Below are positions 34,725 through 43,132 of a stretch of 64,000 nt of DNA, piece by piece; the first letter of the stretch is position 1; every line of letters begins with the position of its first letter. The notes below the pieces were generated by a model. That model was not told where the DNA came from and did not search any database. It worked only from the letters and a program-made list of their open reading frames with translations. The position numbers and the translations under genes were made by a program. This stretch comes from Dehalococcoidia bacterium (lineage in GTDB: Bacteria; Chloroflexota; Dehalococcoidia; Tepidiformales; Tepidiformaceae), in the NCBI GenBank assembly GCA_020850615.1, contig JADZEI010000021.1, forward strand, positions 1 through 64,000, written 5' to 3'.

Positions 34725-36143
34725 ATGGGCCTTTGCCCTGCCGAGGGTACGTTGCGCGCTCTGTTCGGGAGGCGACCCGTCTGGGCACCCTTTCTCGTCG
34801 CCGCGGTAGCGGGCGCGGCGGTGGTCGTGCTTGCCTTCGCGAGCCTCGGGTCCTACAAGCGCGCCGCGGACACGACGACTGTCTCCGCGCAGACCTATGC
34901 GAGCGTCGCCGGGATCTACACCAGCATCCTCAGCGCGGAGACGGGCGAGCGCGGCTACATCATCACCGGGGACGAGCAGTTCCTCGATTCGTACCACCAG
35001 GCGGTCGAACAGGTCGAAGCACAGTTGGCGGTGCTCGCGACGCAGGTGCGGGGCAACACCGAAGAGGAGCGACTCTACGCCGAGCTGCAGGCCCTGGTCG
35101 ACGCGCGCCTTTCGCGGCTGGCGGCGGTGATCGAGATACGCCGATCGGGCGACGCCGCCGGCGCGGCGAGCATGGTCGCGACCGGCGACGGCAAGGCGCA
35201 GACCGATGCGATCGCCGCGAACCTGGGGCGGATCGTGGTCGTGGAGGGCGAGCAACACGAGGCGGCGCGGACGACCGCCGCAGACCGCGCCTGGCAGACC
35301 CGCGTGGCGATCGGCGTGCTCGCGGTGCTTGCGGCGGCGCTGCTGTTCTGGGTGTTCCGGTCGCTTCGGCGGGAAAACCGCGAAGAAGCGCTGCGGGCAT
35401 CCAACCAGGCGAAGGACGAGTTCCTGGGGATGGTCTCGCACGAGCTGCGCACGCCGATTACGGCGGTCATGGGCCACGCGCGGCTCCTGATCCGCAACGG
35501 CGACCGGCTCTCGGAGGAGGACCGCCTGGCCTCGCTCCACGACATCGAGAACGAGGGCGAGCGGCTGCAGCGCGTGGTCGAGAACATGCTCACGCTCTCG
35601 CGGATGGAGCGCGGCGAACGCGTGGACCGGGAGCCGGTGCTGGTCCAGCGGATCATCCAGCGGGCCGTGGCCCGGCACCAGTCGCGCTTCCCGGCCCGGC
35701 AGGTCGAGGTCGACATGCCCGGAGACCTGCCGCCGGCGCTGGGCCACGAATCGCACGTCGAGCAGGTGCTGAACAACCTGCTTTCGAACGCCGAGAAGTA
35801 CGGCGACCGGGGAGCTCCGATCACGGTGCGAGCGCGGTCGCTCGGCGGCCTCCTCGAGGTCGCGGTGATGGACCGCGGCCCCGGGATCCCGGCGGCGCAG
35901 CGCGAAAGCATCTTCGATGCGTTCGTGCGGTTGGAAGGCGCGGCCCGTCGCGCCGACGGCGCCGGGCTCGGGCTGCCCGTGTGCCGCCGGGTGCTCGAAG
36001 CGATGGGCGGCGAGATCCACGTGAGCGACCGCGAGGGCGGCGGAGCTGTCTTCAGCTTCACGCTCCAGGGCATCGCCGTGGGCGAGACGGAAGACGCCTA
36101 CGAAGGCACCGCCCACCCGGCGGGCACGGGCGCCGCGCACTAG
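34725..36143 (+). CDS. membrane histidine kinase with CHASE3-type sensor
   Basis: The 472-residue kinase has a first transmembrane helix (about 20-42), an extracytoplasmic CHASE3-like domain with GERGYIITGDEQFL near 74, a second helix (about 193-212), a HisKA domain with the phosphorylated His239 in MVSHELRTP and an HATPase domain (NLLSNAEKYGD, DRGPGIPAAQ, GAGLGLPVCRRVL). It would sense an external signal and pass phosphate to a response regulator, but none is encoded nearby. The start is uncertain: ATG at 34725 or a TTG nine codons on, preceded by GAGG. Confidence 0.87.
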   Translation: MGLCPAEGTLRALFGRRPVWAPFLVAAVAGAAVVVLAFASLGSYKRAADTTTVSAQTYASVAGIYTSILSAETGERGYIITGDEQFLDSYHQAVEQVEAQLAVLATQVRGNTEEERLYAELQALVDARLSRLAAVIEIRRSGDAAGAASMVATGDGKAQTDAIAANLGRIVVVEGEQHEAARTTAADRAWQTRVAIGVLAVLAAALLFWVFRSLRRENREEALRASNQAKDEFLGMVSHELRTPITAVMGHARLLIRNGDRLSEEDRLASLHDIENEGERLQRVVENMLTLSRMERGERVDREPVLVQRIIQRAVARHQSRFPARQVEVDMPGDLPPALGHESHVEQVLNNLLSNAEKYGDRGAPITVRARSLGGLLEVAVMDRGPGIPAAQRESIFDAFVRLEGAARRADGAGLGLPVCRRVLEAMGGEIHVSDREGGGAVFSFTLQGIAVGETEDAYEGTAHPAGTGAAH

Positions 36144-36151
36144 CAACGCCG

Positions 36152-36748
36152 TCAGTGGCGGCGGCTGACCACGCGCGTGCCGGCGATGCGGTCGTGGAGG
36201 CCGCGGGCGTCGTCGCGAAGGAAGATGGGCCCGCCCACGACGAAGGCGGCGGCGAGGAACGCGGCCATACCCGCGAGGCCGGGGAGCGTGAGGAAAAAAG
36301 CAACCCACCAGCCCAGCCCGCCGAGCACCGGCACGGCCCAGGCGACCAGCCGCACGAGCGCCTGGCGGTTCCCCGGCGGGTCGAACGACTCCGCGGTCAC
36401 CACGCGCAGGCCGAGGGCGCGCTTGCCGGGGCTCCGGCCAGCGGTCCCGAGCTCGGTCGCGGCGATGTAGGCGACCGCGGCCGCGAGCCCAGCGGCGCCC
36501 GCCAGGCGGGACTCGGCGGTGTTGATGTGGGAGGCGGCAGGGTCCGGCTCGTCCACCACCGGCTCGGCGATGAGCGCGAAGAGGCCGAAGGCCACGACCA
36601 CCAGCACGACGCCCGCCAACGCCACATCGATCGCGCGCGCCAGGAAGCGGTCGACCGGGTGCGCGGGCGCCGGCTCGTCGGTGCGCAGCGCGTCGATCTC
36701 GCGGAAGAGCTGGAGGGGGTCGGGGCGGGCGGGCCGCTCGCGGTTCAT
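36152..36748 (-). CDS. RDD family membrane protein
   Basis: A 198-residue protein with four or so transmembrane helices and the RDD features VDRFLARAIDVALAG, GRSPGKRALGLRVV and LHDRIAGTRVV near the end. The function of RDD proteins is mostly unknown; some exchange ions. The first 35 residues are polar and cytoplasmic. The ATG at 36748 is preferred over the one at 36757 because TACGAT ends seven bases before it and no Shine-Dalgarno is present. It converges on the kinase with an eight-base gap. Confidence 0.8.
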   Translation of the reverse strand: MNRERPARPDPLQLFREIDALRTDEPAPAHPVDRFLARAIDVALAGVVLVVVAFGLFALIAEPVVDEPDPAASHINTAESRLAGAAGLAAAVAYIAATELGTAGRSPGKRALGLRVVTAESFDPPGNRQALVRLVAWAVPVLGGLGWWVAFFLTLPGLAGMAAFLAAAFVVGGPIFLRDDARGLHDRIAGTRVVSRRH

Positions 36749-36882
36749 CGGGCGCATCGTACGCCGTTGTTGCGGCGCCGGCGAACCCGGGCGTGCCGGC
36801 CGGCACCGCCCCACGCAAGGGGTGTTATCTGTCGCGTCAGTCGCTAGAATCCGCGCACTCTATCGAGGGAGGGAACCCCAAG

Positions 36883-37980
36883 ATGCCCACACCAGCACGC
36901 GTCGTCGTCATGCCCGGAACGCCCGGGCCGCTCCAGGTCCAGGACGTCAAGCTGCCCGATCCGGGCCCGTACCAGGTGGTCGTCAAGCAGTACGCCAGCG
37001 GCATCTGCCATTCGCAGCTGCACCAGATGCACGGGCCGCGCAGCGGCAATCCGGGCGTCCTCGGCCACGAATCCACCGGCGTCGTCATCGCCAAGGGCAA
37101 GGAAGTGACCCATGTGAAGGAAGGCGACATGGTCTTCGTCACCTGGGTGCCGCGCGACGTGGCGAACGCGACGCGCCAGGCGGAAGCTTCGACCGTGACG
37201 CTGGCGGATGGCTCGGTGGCTGCGGGCCAGGCCGCCTTCACCTGGGCGGACCACACCATCGCCGACGAGCAGTACGTCGTGAAGGTGCCCGCGGACACCA
37301 CGCGCGACGTGACCGCGATCATCGGCTGCGCGGTGATGACCGGCTCGGGCGCCGTGTACCACACCGCGGGCGTGAAGAAGGGCGAGAGCGTCGCGATCTT
37401 CGGCGTCGGCGGCGTGGGCCTCTCCGCGATCGCCGCGGCGGCGGTGGTCGGCGCAGACCCGATCATCGCGGTGGACCTCGACGACGCGAAGCTGGACTTC
37501 GCGAAGCGGTTCGGCGCGACGATTGGCGTCAACGCCCGCGAAGTGGACCCGATCGCGAAGATCCGGGAGCTCACGGCGTCGAAGACGGACTTTACGATCA
37601 TGGGCACGCAGGTCGCAGGCGTGGACTACGCGTTCGACTGCATCGGCTTCAAGGTGACGATGGAGCAGATCCTCCCGGCGGTCCGCGATGGCGCGTTCGG
37701 CAAGTCGCACGGCGGCACGGCGGTGCTCGTGGGCGTCCCCGGCACGCCGGTCGAGCTCAACGCGATGGACATGCTGCTCAACGAGAAGAAGTACATCGGC
37801 AGCCTGGGCGGGAGCTGCGTGCCGGACCGCGACTTCCCGATGTTCCTGCGCTGGTACAAGGAAGGCGACCTGGACCTGAACGCACTGGTCACGGCGCGCT
37901 ACTCGATCGACCAGATCAACGAGGCGACCGACGCGCTGGAGCACGGCAAGATCTCCGGGCGGGCGATCCTCGAGTTCTGA
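36883..37980 (+). CDS. zinc-type alcohol dehydrogenase without structural zinc site
   Basis: A 365-residue medium-chain dehydrogenase. Catalytic zinc ligands are present: Cys42 (SGICHSQLH), His62-Glu63 (LGHEST) and Cys149 (IIGCAVMTGSG). The Rossmann fold has GVGGVGLSA near 175 and an acidic residue after it (VDLDDA), favouring NAD. The lobe at about residues 88-105 that normally holds four cysteines for the structural zinc has none. The GAGGGAGGG Shine-Dalgarno precedes the ATG; TAGAAT at 36845-36850 may be the -10 box. The substrate alcohol is unknown. Confidence 0.87.
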   Translation: MPTPARVVVMPGTPGPLQVQDVKLPDPGPYQVVVKQYASGICHSQLHQMHGPRSGNPGVLGHESTGVVIAKGKEVTHVKEGDMVFVTWVPRDVANATRQAEASTVTLADGSVAAGQAAFTWADHTIADEQYVVKVPADTTRDVTAIIGCAVMTGSGAVYHTAGVKKGESVAIFGVGGVGLSAIAAAAVVGADPIIAVDLDDAKLDFAKRFGATIGVNAREVDPIAKIRELTASKTDFTIMGTQVAGVDYAFDCIGFKVTMEQILPAVRDGAFGKSHGGTAVLVGVPGTPVELNAMDMLLNEKKYIGSLGGSCVPDRDFPMFLRWYKEGDLDLNALVTARYSIDQINEATDALEHGKISGRAILEF

Positions 37981-38095
37981 GCGGCCCTGCGACGTGTTCG
38001 AAAGCCGGCTGCACGGGCTGTGCGGCCGGCTGCAACGCGCGCGCGACTAGCGTGGGATCAGCCCCCCACCCCACACCGGGGGCCGCGAGATACCC

Positions 38096-38326
38096 ATGCC
38101 CAACCACGACCTCGACAAGAAGGCACCCTCGACCAACACCTTCCCGGACCCGGAAGAGAAAGAACGGATGGACGAGGCGGTCGACGAGCAGTCTGAGGAA
38201 TCATTCCCCGCGAGCGACGCACCCTCGTTCACGCCGGTGACCAGCATCGCGCCGCCGAAGGAAGCCGACACCAGCGACGCGGACGAGGAGCAGCTCTTCC
38301 CGATGCGGAAGGCGAGCGGCCAGTAG
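38096..38326 (+). CDS. small acidic protein with SEESFPASD motif
   Basis: A 76-residue, strongly acidic, probably disordered protein. It contains VDEQSEESFPASDAPSFTP at about residues 26-44, a short motif found in many small proteins of unknown role in diverse bacteria. It has no membrane segment. It stands alone between the alcohol dehydrogenase and the ATP-binding protein. The Shine-Dalgarno is weak. Confidence 0.7.
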   Translation: MPNHDLDKKAPSTNTFPDPEEKERMDEAVDEQSEESFPASDAPSFTPVTSIAPPKEADTSDADEEQLFPMRKASGQ

Positions 38327-38458
38327 CGGCGACCGGCCCGGGCAGGCGTAGCCGCTACGGGAGAGAAGCGGGAACTGCTTACAATCGCCTCCCGACGAGC
38401 GACGCGAGCTCCAGCGCCGAGCCAGTCCCGTGCCCCCCGGGGTCGGCCGCACAGAGGA

Positions 38459-38974
38459 ATGAGGCCGTTGCAGACTGCACAACCGACCGCCCACCTGGTT
38501 TGCGGGTTCATCGGCGCCGGTAAGACGACGTTCGCCCGGGAGATCGAAGCCGAGACCGGGGCAATTCGCATCACGAAGGACGAGTGGGTGGTGCGGATCT
38601 TCGGACGCGGCATAGCCAGTGATGCGGAGTTCGAGGATTACGACAGCCGCGTAACCGAACTGGCTACCGAGCTGGCGTTCAAGCTGCTGGAGGCTGGTGT
38701 CGACGTCATCCTCGACGAGGGCTATTGGACCAGAGATCACCGCGATTCCATAAAGGAGAAGGTGGCAAGCGCCGGAGCGAAGCCGGTTCTCTATTGGGTT
38801 GATTGCCCTGTCGAGCTCATGCGGGAGCGCACGGTGAAGCGCAGCAGCGGGCCGTCGACCGATTCGTTTGAAATCGACGAGGAGATGTTCGACCGATACC
38901 TGCGGTACTGGGAACCTCCGACCGCGGCCGAGACCTTCGTGAGAGTGGACGCGTCGGCCGGCTCGCGCGGCTGA
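38459..38974 (+). CDS. P-loop kinase-like ATP-binding protein
   Basis: The 171-residue protein has a P-loop GFIGAGKTTF near residue 16, TKDEWVVRIFG after it and VILDEGYWTRDHR at about 81, which looks like a Walker B / acceptor region of small AAA-type kinases related to zeta toxins. It is probably a nucleotide or antibiotic-type kinase of unknown substrate. Its base composition is visibly less GC-rich than its neighbours and AT-rich codons are common, which suggests recent transfer. TACAAT at 38380-38385 may be a -10 box; the ATG is two bases after GAGGA, so the nearby TTG could be the real start. Confidence 0.7.
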   Translation: MRPLQTAQPTAHLVCGFIGAGKTTFAREIEAETGAIRITKDEWVVRIFGRGIASDAEFEDYDSRVTELATELAFKLLEAGVDVILDEGYWTRDHRDSIKEKVASAGAKPVLYWVDCPVELMRERTVKRSSGPSTDSFEIDEEMFDRYLRYWEPPTAAETFVRVDASAGSRG

Positions 38975-39079
38975 GGTTCGCCAGAGCCCGGCGGCGTGAA
39001 GCGAGTCCCTGTAAAGGCGCACCGGGGGCGTGCCAGCGCGGCATCGGATGTCGCGAATGCGCCAGCATAGGCTCGCTGC

Positions 39080-39979
39080 ATGCGCGTGGAGTACCGCGAA
39101 GAGCCGTGTAAGACCGCGTTGAGCCGCTCGCCGTCGGGGCGATTCGGGTTCGCGTGGTCGTTGAACCCGTACACGGGCTGCGCACACCGCTGCACGTTTT
39201 GCTACGTCCGCGGGTTCGAACGGCGCGCTGACCGGCCGTCGGGCGAGGCCTACGGGACCTCGATCTGGGTGAAGACGAACGTGGTCGCGGTGCTGCGCCG
39301 GGAGCTCGGACGAGCGTCCTGGAAGCGCGAGGTCGTGGCGATCGGCACGGCCACGGACCCGTACCAGCCGGCGGAGGGCCGCTACCGGCTCACGCGCGGC
39401 TGCATCGAAGCGCTCGGTGCGGCGCCGACGCCGTTCAACCTGATCACGCGCGGCCCGCTCATCGTCCGCGACATCGACGTGCTGGCGGCGGCGGCGGCGC
39501 GGGCGGAGGTCAGCGTGAGCGTCTCGATCGGCACGCTGGACCGCGACGCCTGGCGCACGACCGAGCCCGCGACCGCGCCACCGCACCAGCGGCTCCGGGC
39601 CGTGCGGGCGCTGGTCGATGCGGGGATCCGGTGCGGCGTAAGTATCGCGCCAATCCTGCCCGGGCTGACCGATGCGCCGGCGCAACTCGAGGCGGTCGTG
39701 CGGGCGGCGCGGGATGCCGGCGCGACGCATCTCTGGTGCGCGCCGCTGAACCTGCGGCCGGGGACGCGCGAGCACTTCCTCGAGCAGCTCGCGCGCGACT
39801 GGCCGGAGCAACTCCCGCGCTACGCCGCACTGTACGAGCGGCCGTACCTGGCGCCCGGCGACGCGGCGCCAATGTTCGACGCCGTGCAGGCGCTGCGCGA
39901 CGCCGTGGGCATCGCGGACCGGCGGGAACGGCCGATCGTGCCCGCGCCGGCGCCGCGGCAACTCACCCTGTTCGGCTGA
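39080..39979 (+). CDS. radical SAM protein (SplB/Rv2578c-like)
   Basis: The 299-residue protein has the iron-sulfur cluster motif CAHRCTFC at about 35-42 (CxxxCxxC), preceded by WSLNPYTGC, and ATDPYQPAEGRYRLTRGCIEAL near 91. These are hallmarks of the SplB-like group that includes Rv2578c. The members are DNA-lesion or unknown radical enzymes. It has a proline/arginine-rich C terminus. TAGGCT at 39068-39073 ends six bases before the ATG, without a Shine-Dalgarno. Its stop is directly next to the stop of the convergent next gene. Confidence 0.85.
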   Translation: MRVEYREEPCKTALSRSPSGRFGFAWSLNPYTGCAHRCTFCYVRGFERRADRPSGEAYGTSIWVKTNVVAVLRRELGRASWKREVVAIGTATDPYQPAEGRYRLTRGCIEALGAAPTPFNLITRGPLIVRDIDVLAAAAARAEVSVSVSIGTLDRDAWRTTEPATAPPHQRLRAVRALVDAGIRCGVSIAPILPGLTDAPAQLEAVVRAARDAGATHLWCAPLNLRPGTREHFLEQLARDWPEQLPRYAALYERPYLAPGDAAPMFDAVQALRDAVGIADRRERPIVPAPAPRQLTLFG

Positions 39980-41137
39980 TCAGATCATGCCGAGCACGTG
40001 CTGGCCGATGCGCTCGTAGTGCTGCTCGGCGATGGCGATGTGCTGCGAGGCGGCGTGGACATCGCGCCAGCACTGGTCGATCGCGCTGTCTCCGGCGAGC
40101 GTGGAGCTCCCCGCGAGGCGATGGACGACGTCGACGGCTTCGACCGAGCAGGCCGCGGAGCGGACGTAGGCGGCGCGCAGGCGCGTGAGCTCGGCCGTGC
40201 CGACCGGGCGGCCGGAGGCGAACGCCTCGCGCAGGTTCGCACCGGCGAACTGGAGCGACGCGCGGGCGGCATCGACCAGCGCCCAGGCGCGGCCAATCTC
40301 GACCTGCGCCAGCGGCCGTTCGCGCAGCGGCTTCGTCGTGCCGAAGGGCTGCTTCGTGTTCGCGAGCTCGACGAAGGCGTCGACGGCGTGGGCGGCGCCG
40401 CCGAGCGCGACCGAGGCGACGCCCGGGCCCAGCTTCGAGACGAGCGGCACGCCCGGGAAGGGGTCGCCCGGGCGGGGCGTCGTGTCGTCGATGTCGAAGG
40501 TGAGCCGCTCTTCGACGAACATGCGCGGGATCGCGACGTCGTGGCTGCCCGTGCCCGCCAGGCCCGAGGGCGCCCAGTTGTCGACGATGCGGCAGCGCTC
40601 CATCGGGAGGACGGCGCAGAGCACGAGCGGGAGGCCGTTCGCCTGGCGCCGATAGCCGCCCGCTTCGAGCACGACGCCGCCGGCGACGATCCAGTGCGCG
40701 ACATGGCAGCCGCTGACGAACTTCGCGAGCCCTTCGACTTCGAACCCGCCCGCGACGGGCGTGAAGTGGATGCCCGTCGGCTGGATGGAGCCGCAGGCGC
40801 GGACTTCGGGGTCCGCCAGGAGCTCCGCCGTGACGGCCGGGTCGAGCATCGTCGTGAACATCGTGGTCGAGGCGACGAGCGCGAGCGACCAGGCGGAGGA
40901 CGCGTCGACGCGGGAGATGACTTCGAACGCGCGCGCGGCTTCGAAGACGGTGAGCGCGCCGCCGCCGAGCTCGACGGGCAGCTGGATACGGAAGAGGCCG
41001 GCGTCCTGGAACGCGTCGCGCGCCTTCGGGGCGAGGTGGCGCAGGCGGCGCGATTCCTCCGCGGTGTCGCGCACCACGGGCAGCACGGATTCGGCGCGGG
41101 CGATGTATTCGGCGACAGACGGGACGGCGAGCGTCAT
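39980..41137 (-). CDS. acyl-CoA dehydrogenase-fold flavoprotein (possible monooxygenase)
   Basis: The 385-residue protein has the acyl-CoA dehydrogenase fold, starting with an N-terminal helical part (APKARDAFQDAGLFRIQLPVELGGG). It best resembles the HsaA/DszC type, with IVDNWAPSGLAGTGSHDVAIPRMFV in the middle, and I see no clear catalytic glutamate of the dehydrogenases. It may be an FMN-dependent hydroxylase or an atypical dehydrogenase. A good GGGAGG Shine-Dalgarno precedes the ATG. It is divergent from the two MaoC genes, which fits a shared acyl-substrate pathway. Confidence 0.75.
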   Translation of the reverse strand: MTLAVPSVAEYIARAESVLPVVRDTAEESRRLRHLAPKARDAFQDAGLFRIQLPVELGGGALTVFEAARAFEVISRVDASSAWSLALVASTTMFTTMLDPAVTAELLADPEVRACGSIQPTGIHFTPVAGGFEVEGLAKFVSGCHVAHWIVAGGVVLEAGGYRRQANGLPLVLCAVLPMERCRIVDNWAPSGLAGTGSHDVAIPRMFVEERLTFDIDDTTPRPGDPFPGVPLVSKLGPGVASVALGGAAHAVDAFVELANTKQPFGTTKPLRERPLAQVEIGRAWALVDAARASLQFAGANLREAFASGRPVGTAELTRLRAAYVRSAACSVEAVDVVHRLAGSSTLAGDSAIDQCWRDVHAASQHIAIAEQHYERIGQHVLGMI

Positions 41138-41251
41138 GGGGGACCTCCCTGCGAGCGCGGGCAGTATAGCGGCTACGACGGGCGGGGTGGCGCGTTTGCG
41201 AGCGACCGGGCCCGGGCCTACCATCGGCTCACTTTTCCGAGGAGGCCGGCG

Positions 41252-41719
41252 TTGCCCGATAAGGAGTTCACGTTCCCGGTCGACCGGACGGCGATCATGT
41301 TGTTCGCGCGGTCCGTGCTCGATAACCGCCCGGAGTTCACCGACCCGGATTCGCCCGAAGCGAAGGCGCTCGGCGGCGTGGTCGCGCCGCCGACGTTCAC
41401 GTGGGCGGGTTCGCACTACGAGCCGAACTACAATCTCGACATGACGCGGCCGGGCTGGAAGCCGCCGTCGAGCTCGGGTGGCGGCAGCCTTGGCCGCGGG
41501 CTGCACGGCGAGCAGCACTACGAGTACTTCCACCCGATCCACGCGGGCGACACGCTGAACGTGACGATCAGCCCGGGCAACTCGTGGGAGAAGGACGGGC
41601 GGCGCGGCGGCAAGCTGCGGTTCGCGGAGAACATCTACGAATACACGAACCAGGACGGCGTGCTTTGCGTGCGCGTGCGGATGGTGGGCGTGACGACCGA
41701 GAAGGCGGTGGAGCAGTAG
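41252..41719 (+). CDS. MaoC-like N-terminal hotdog protein
   Basis: A 155-residue protein of the MaoC_dehydratas_N type, recognised by FTFPVDRTAIMLFARSVLDNRPEFTD at the start, PPTFTWAGSHY near 47, and GGSLGRGLHGEQHYEYFHPIHAGDTL. It lacks the full hydratase motif and would pair with the next gene's product to make one hydratase. The TTG start was chosen because GAGGAGG precedes it; the open frame upstream overlaps the divergent gene. Two bases separate it from the next gene's ATG. Confidence 0.8.
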   Translation: MPDKEFTFPVDRTAIMLFARSVLDNRPEFTDPDSPEAKALGGVVAPPTFTWAGSHYEPNYNLDMTRPGWKPPSSSGGGSLGRGLHGEQHYEYFHPIHAGDTLNVTISPGNSWEKDGRRGGKLRFAENIYEYTNQDGVLCVRVRMVGVTTEKAVEQ

Positions 41720-41721
41720 CC

Positions 41722-42123
41722 ATGGCGGACGTGAAGGTTGGCGACAAGCGCGACCAGGTGGTCATCGAACGCGTGACGCGGACGCACATCGTGAAGTACG
41801 CGGGCACGAGCGGGGACTACAACCCGCTGCACCACGACGACGAGTTCGCGCAGAAGGCGGGCTACCCGTCGGTGTTCGCGCACGGGATGCTCTCGATGGG
41901 CCTCACCGGGCGGATGCTGACGGACTGGTTCGGGGCGGTGGCGCTGCGAAAGTACGGCGTGCGCTTCACGAAGCAGGTGTTCCCGGGCGAGCAGCTCACG
42001 GCGCACGGCGAAGTGACCGCGATCGCCGAGGAGAACGGCGAGAAGCGCGCCGTCGTCCACGTCTGGACGACGAACAGCGCTGGCGAGACGGTGGTGGACG
42101 GGGAGGCCGTGGCGGCGGTGTAG
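41722..42123 (+). CDS. MaoC-type (R)-enoyl-CoA hydratase subunit
   Basis: The 133-residue hotdog protein has the hydratase signature YAGTSGDYNPLHHDDEFAQKAGYPSVFAHGM (about 26-56), with the catalytic-type Asp and His present. It would hydrate an enoyl-CoA together with the preceding gene, as in two-subunit MaoC enzymes. The two lie in one operon facing away from the acyl-CoA-dehydrogenase-fold gene. A heptamer repeat begins ten bases after the stop. Confidence 0.85.
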   Translation: MADVKVGDKRDQVVIERVTRTHIVKYAGTSGDYNPLHHDDEFAQKAGYPSVFAHGMLSMGLTGRMLTDWFGAVALRKYGVRFTKQVFPGEQLTAHGEVTAIAEENGEKRAVVHVWTTNSAGETVVDGEAVAAV

Positions 42124-42132
42124 GGGCGTTAG

Positions 42133-42167
42133 CGGTTATCAGTTATCAGTCGTCAGTCCTCAGTTTC
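42133..42167. repeat. period-7 tandem repeat (CAGTTAT-like x5)
   Basis: Five heptamers, CGGTTAT, CAGTTAT, CAGTCGT, CAGTCCT and CAGTTTC, follow the MaoC stop by ten bases. The units drift along the array. Confidence 0.8.
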
Positions 42168-42248
42168 CGGTTCGCCGGGCTGGGGATTGGGCGGCTGAGC
42201 CGGCGGGGGGCGCCCCCGGTCGTCGCCGAGAGGGTGCTGTGGCGAAGA

Positions 42249-42590
42249 TCAGCGCCAGGAGCGGGGCGGGAACTGCGTGTTCCCGGACGATTCCGCGGTG
42301 TCGGAACGGCCGGACGCCGCTATCCCGATGCTCAGCGGCGCGGAAACCGGCGGGACCGGCTCCTCGTCGACGGACAGCTGCGCGAGGTTGGAGTCCCCCG
42401 AATCGGCGATGCCGACGCTCAGGAAGCGGCGAGGATACGCAGCAACGCCGGGCGCTTCGGGCTCGACCGTGCGTACGGAATCGGCGGTCAGCAATTCGCG
42501 AAGGACGGAGGCCAGGCTTACGCCGCGCCGGTTGGAGGCGGCCTCGAGCTCGTCGAGAGTTGCTTCATCGAGGACGAGCGAACGGGACAT
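42249..42590 (-). CDS. orphan VapB-like ribbon-helix-helix antitoxin
   Basis: The 113-residue protein begins MSRSLVLDEATLDELEAASNRR, then GVSLASVLRELL, the ribbon-helix-helix pattern of CopG/VapB antitoxins. Its C terminus has FLSVGIADSGDSNLA and then LSIGIAASGRSDTAE, two versions of the SxGIxxSGRSDL tail motif used by VapB to bind its toxin. No PIN-domain VapC toxin gene is next to it, so it is an orphan, perhaps fused or degenerate. TACAAT ends six bases before the ATG (a leaderless start). An upstream Shine-Dalgarno is absent. Confidence 0.75.
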   Translation of the reverse strand: MSRSLVLDEATLDELEAASNRRGVSLASVLRELLTADSVRTVEPEAPGVAAYPRRFLSVGIADSGDSNLAQLSVDEEPVPPVSAPLSIGIAASGRSDTAESSGNTQFPPRSWR

Positions 42591-42638
42591 GGTGCCATTG
42601 TACGATGTCCCGCCCCGGCCGGGCGGCCTGGGCCGCGG

Positions 42639-43055
42639 TCAGTCGCAGCCGCCGTCGAAGCGGGGCCAGGCTTCGATGTGCGAGGGGCTGTGCACATAGA
42701 CGGCGGTGTACGGGTCGCTCGGTGAGACGTAGAGGGTGCGGCGCCCATTGCGGTAGCCGGTATCGATGGCGTCAGCGGGGAGGGCGTCGAGCCGGGTGAA
42801 CGCGGCGGCCATGTAGACGAGGAGGTCATCCGGGTCGCGCGCGAAGAAGGTATACGCCGTCGCGGGCGGTTCGATGCCGATCTGCGACCAGAAGTCGTCG
42901 GTGACCGCGAGGAAGCGGACGGACTCCCAATCGCAGTGGGCATCGCCCTCGACTTCACGGAGGTCGGCGCCGGGGCCGCGCCACGTCTCTTCGCCGTCGC
43001 AGGCCACGGCCAGCAGCGCCACAGCGGCGGCGGCGATACCAAGCAGGATTCGCAT
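42639..43055 (-). CDS. small lipoprotein
   Basis: A 138-residue protein with a signal peptide and lipobox LLAVAC (Cys about 19), followed by a short domain containing VRFLAVTDDFWSQIGIEPPATAYTFFARDPDD. No family is recognised. The start ATG at 43055 has GGGGGA a few bases before it and was preferred over an ATG six bases upstream. It lies close behind the antitoxin gene on the same strand but with an independent leader. Confidence 0.65.
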   Translation of the reverse strand: MRILLGIAAAAVALLAVACDGEETWRGPGADLREVEGDAHCDWESVRFLAVTDDFWSQIGIEPPATAYTFFARDPDDLLVYMAAAFTRLDALPADAIDTGYRNGRRTLYVSPSDPYTAVYVHSPSHIEAWPRFDGGCD

Positions 43056-43132
43056 CAGCATCCCCCGGTGGCCCGGCGCGTGGGGCGGCGCGCGCCTATA
43101 CTGCGGCCACGACGAGCACGGAGGCAGCATAC

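Noticed and set aside
36070-36160. Possible response regulator next to the histidine kinase
   Set aside because: Only eight bases separate it from the convergent RDD gene; no receiver domain is encoded on either side.
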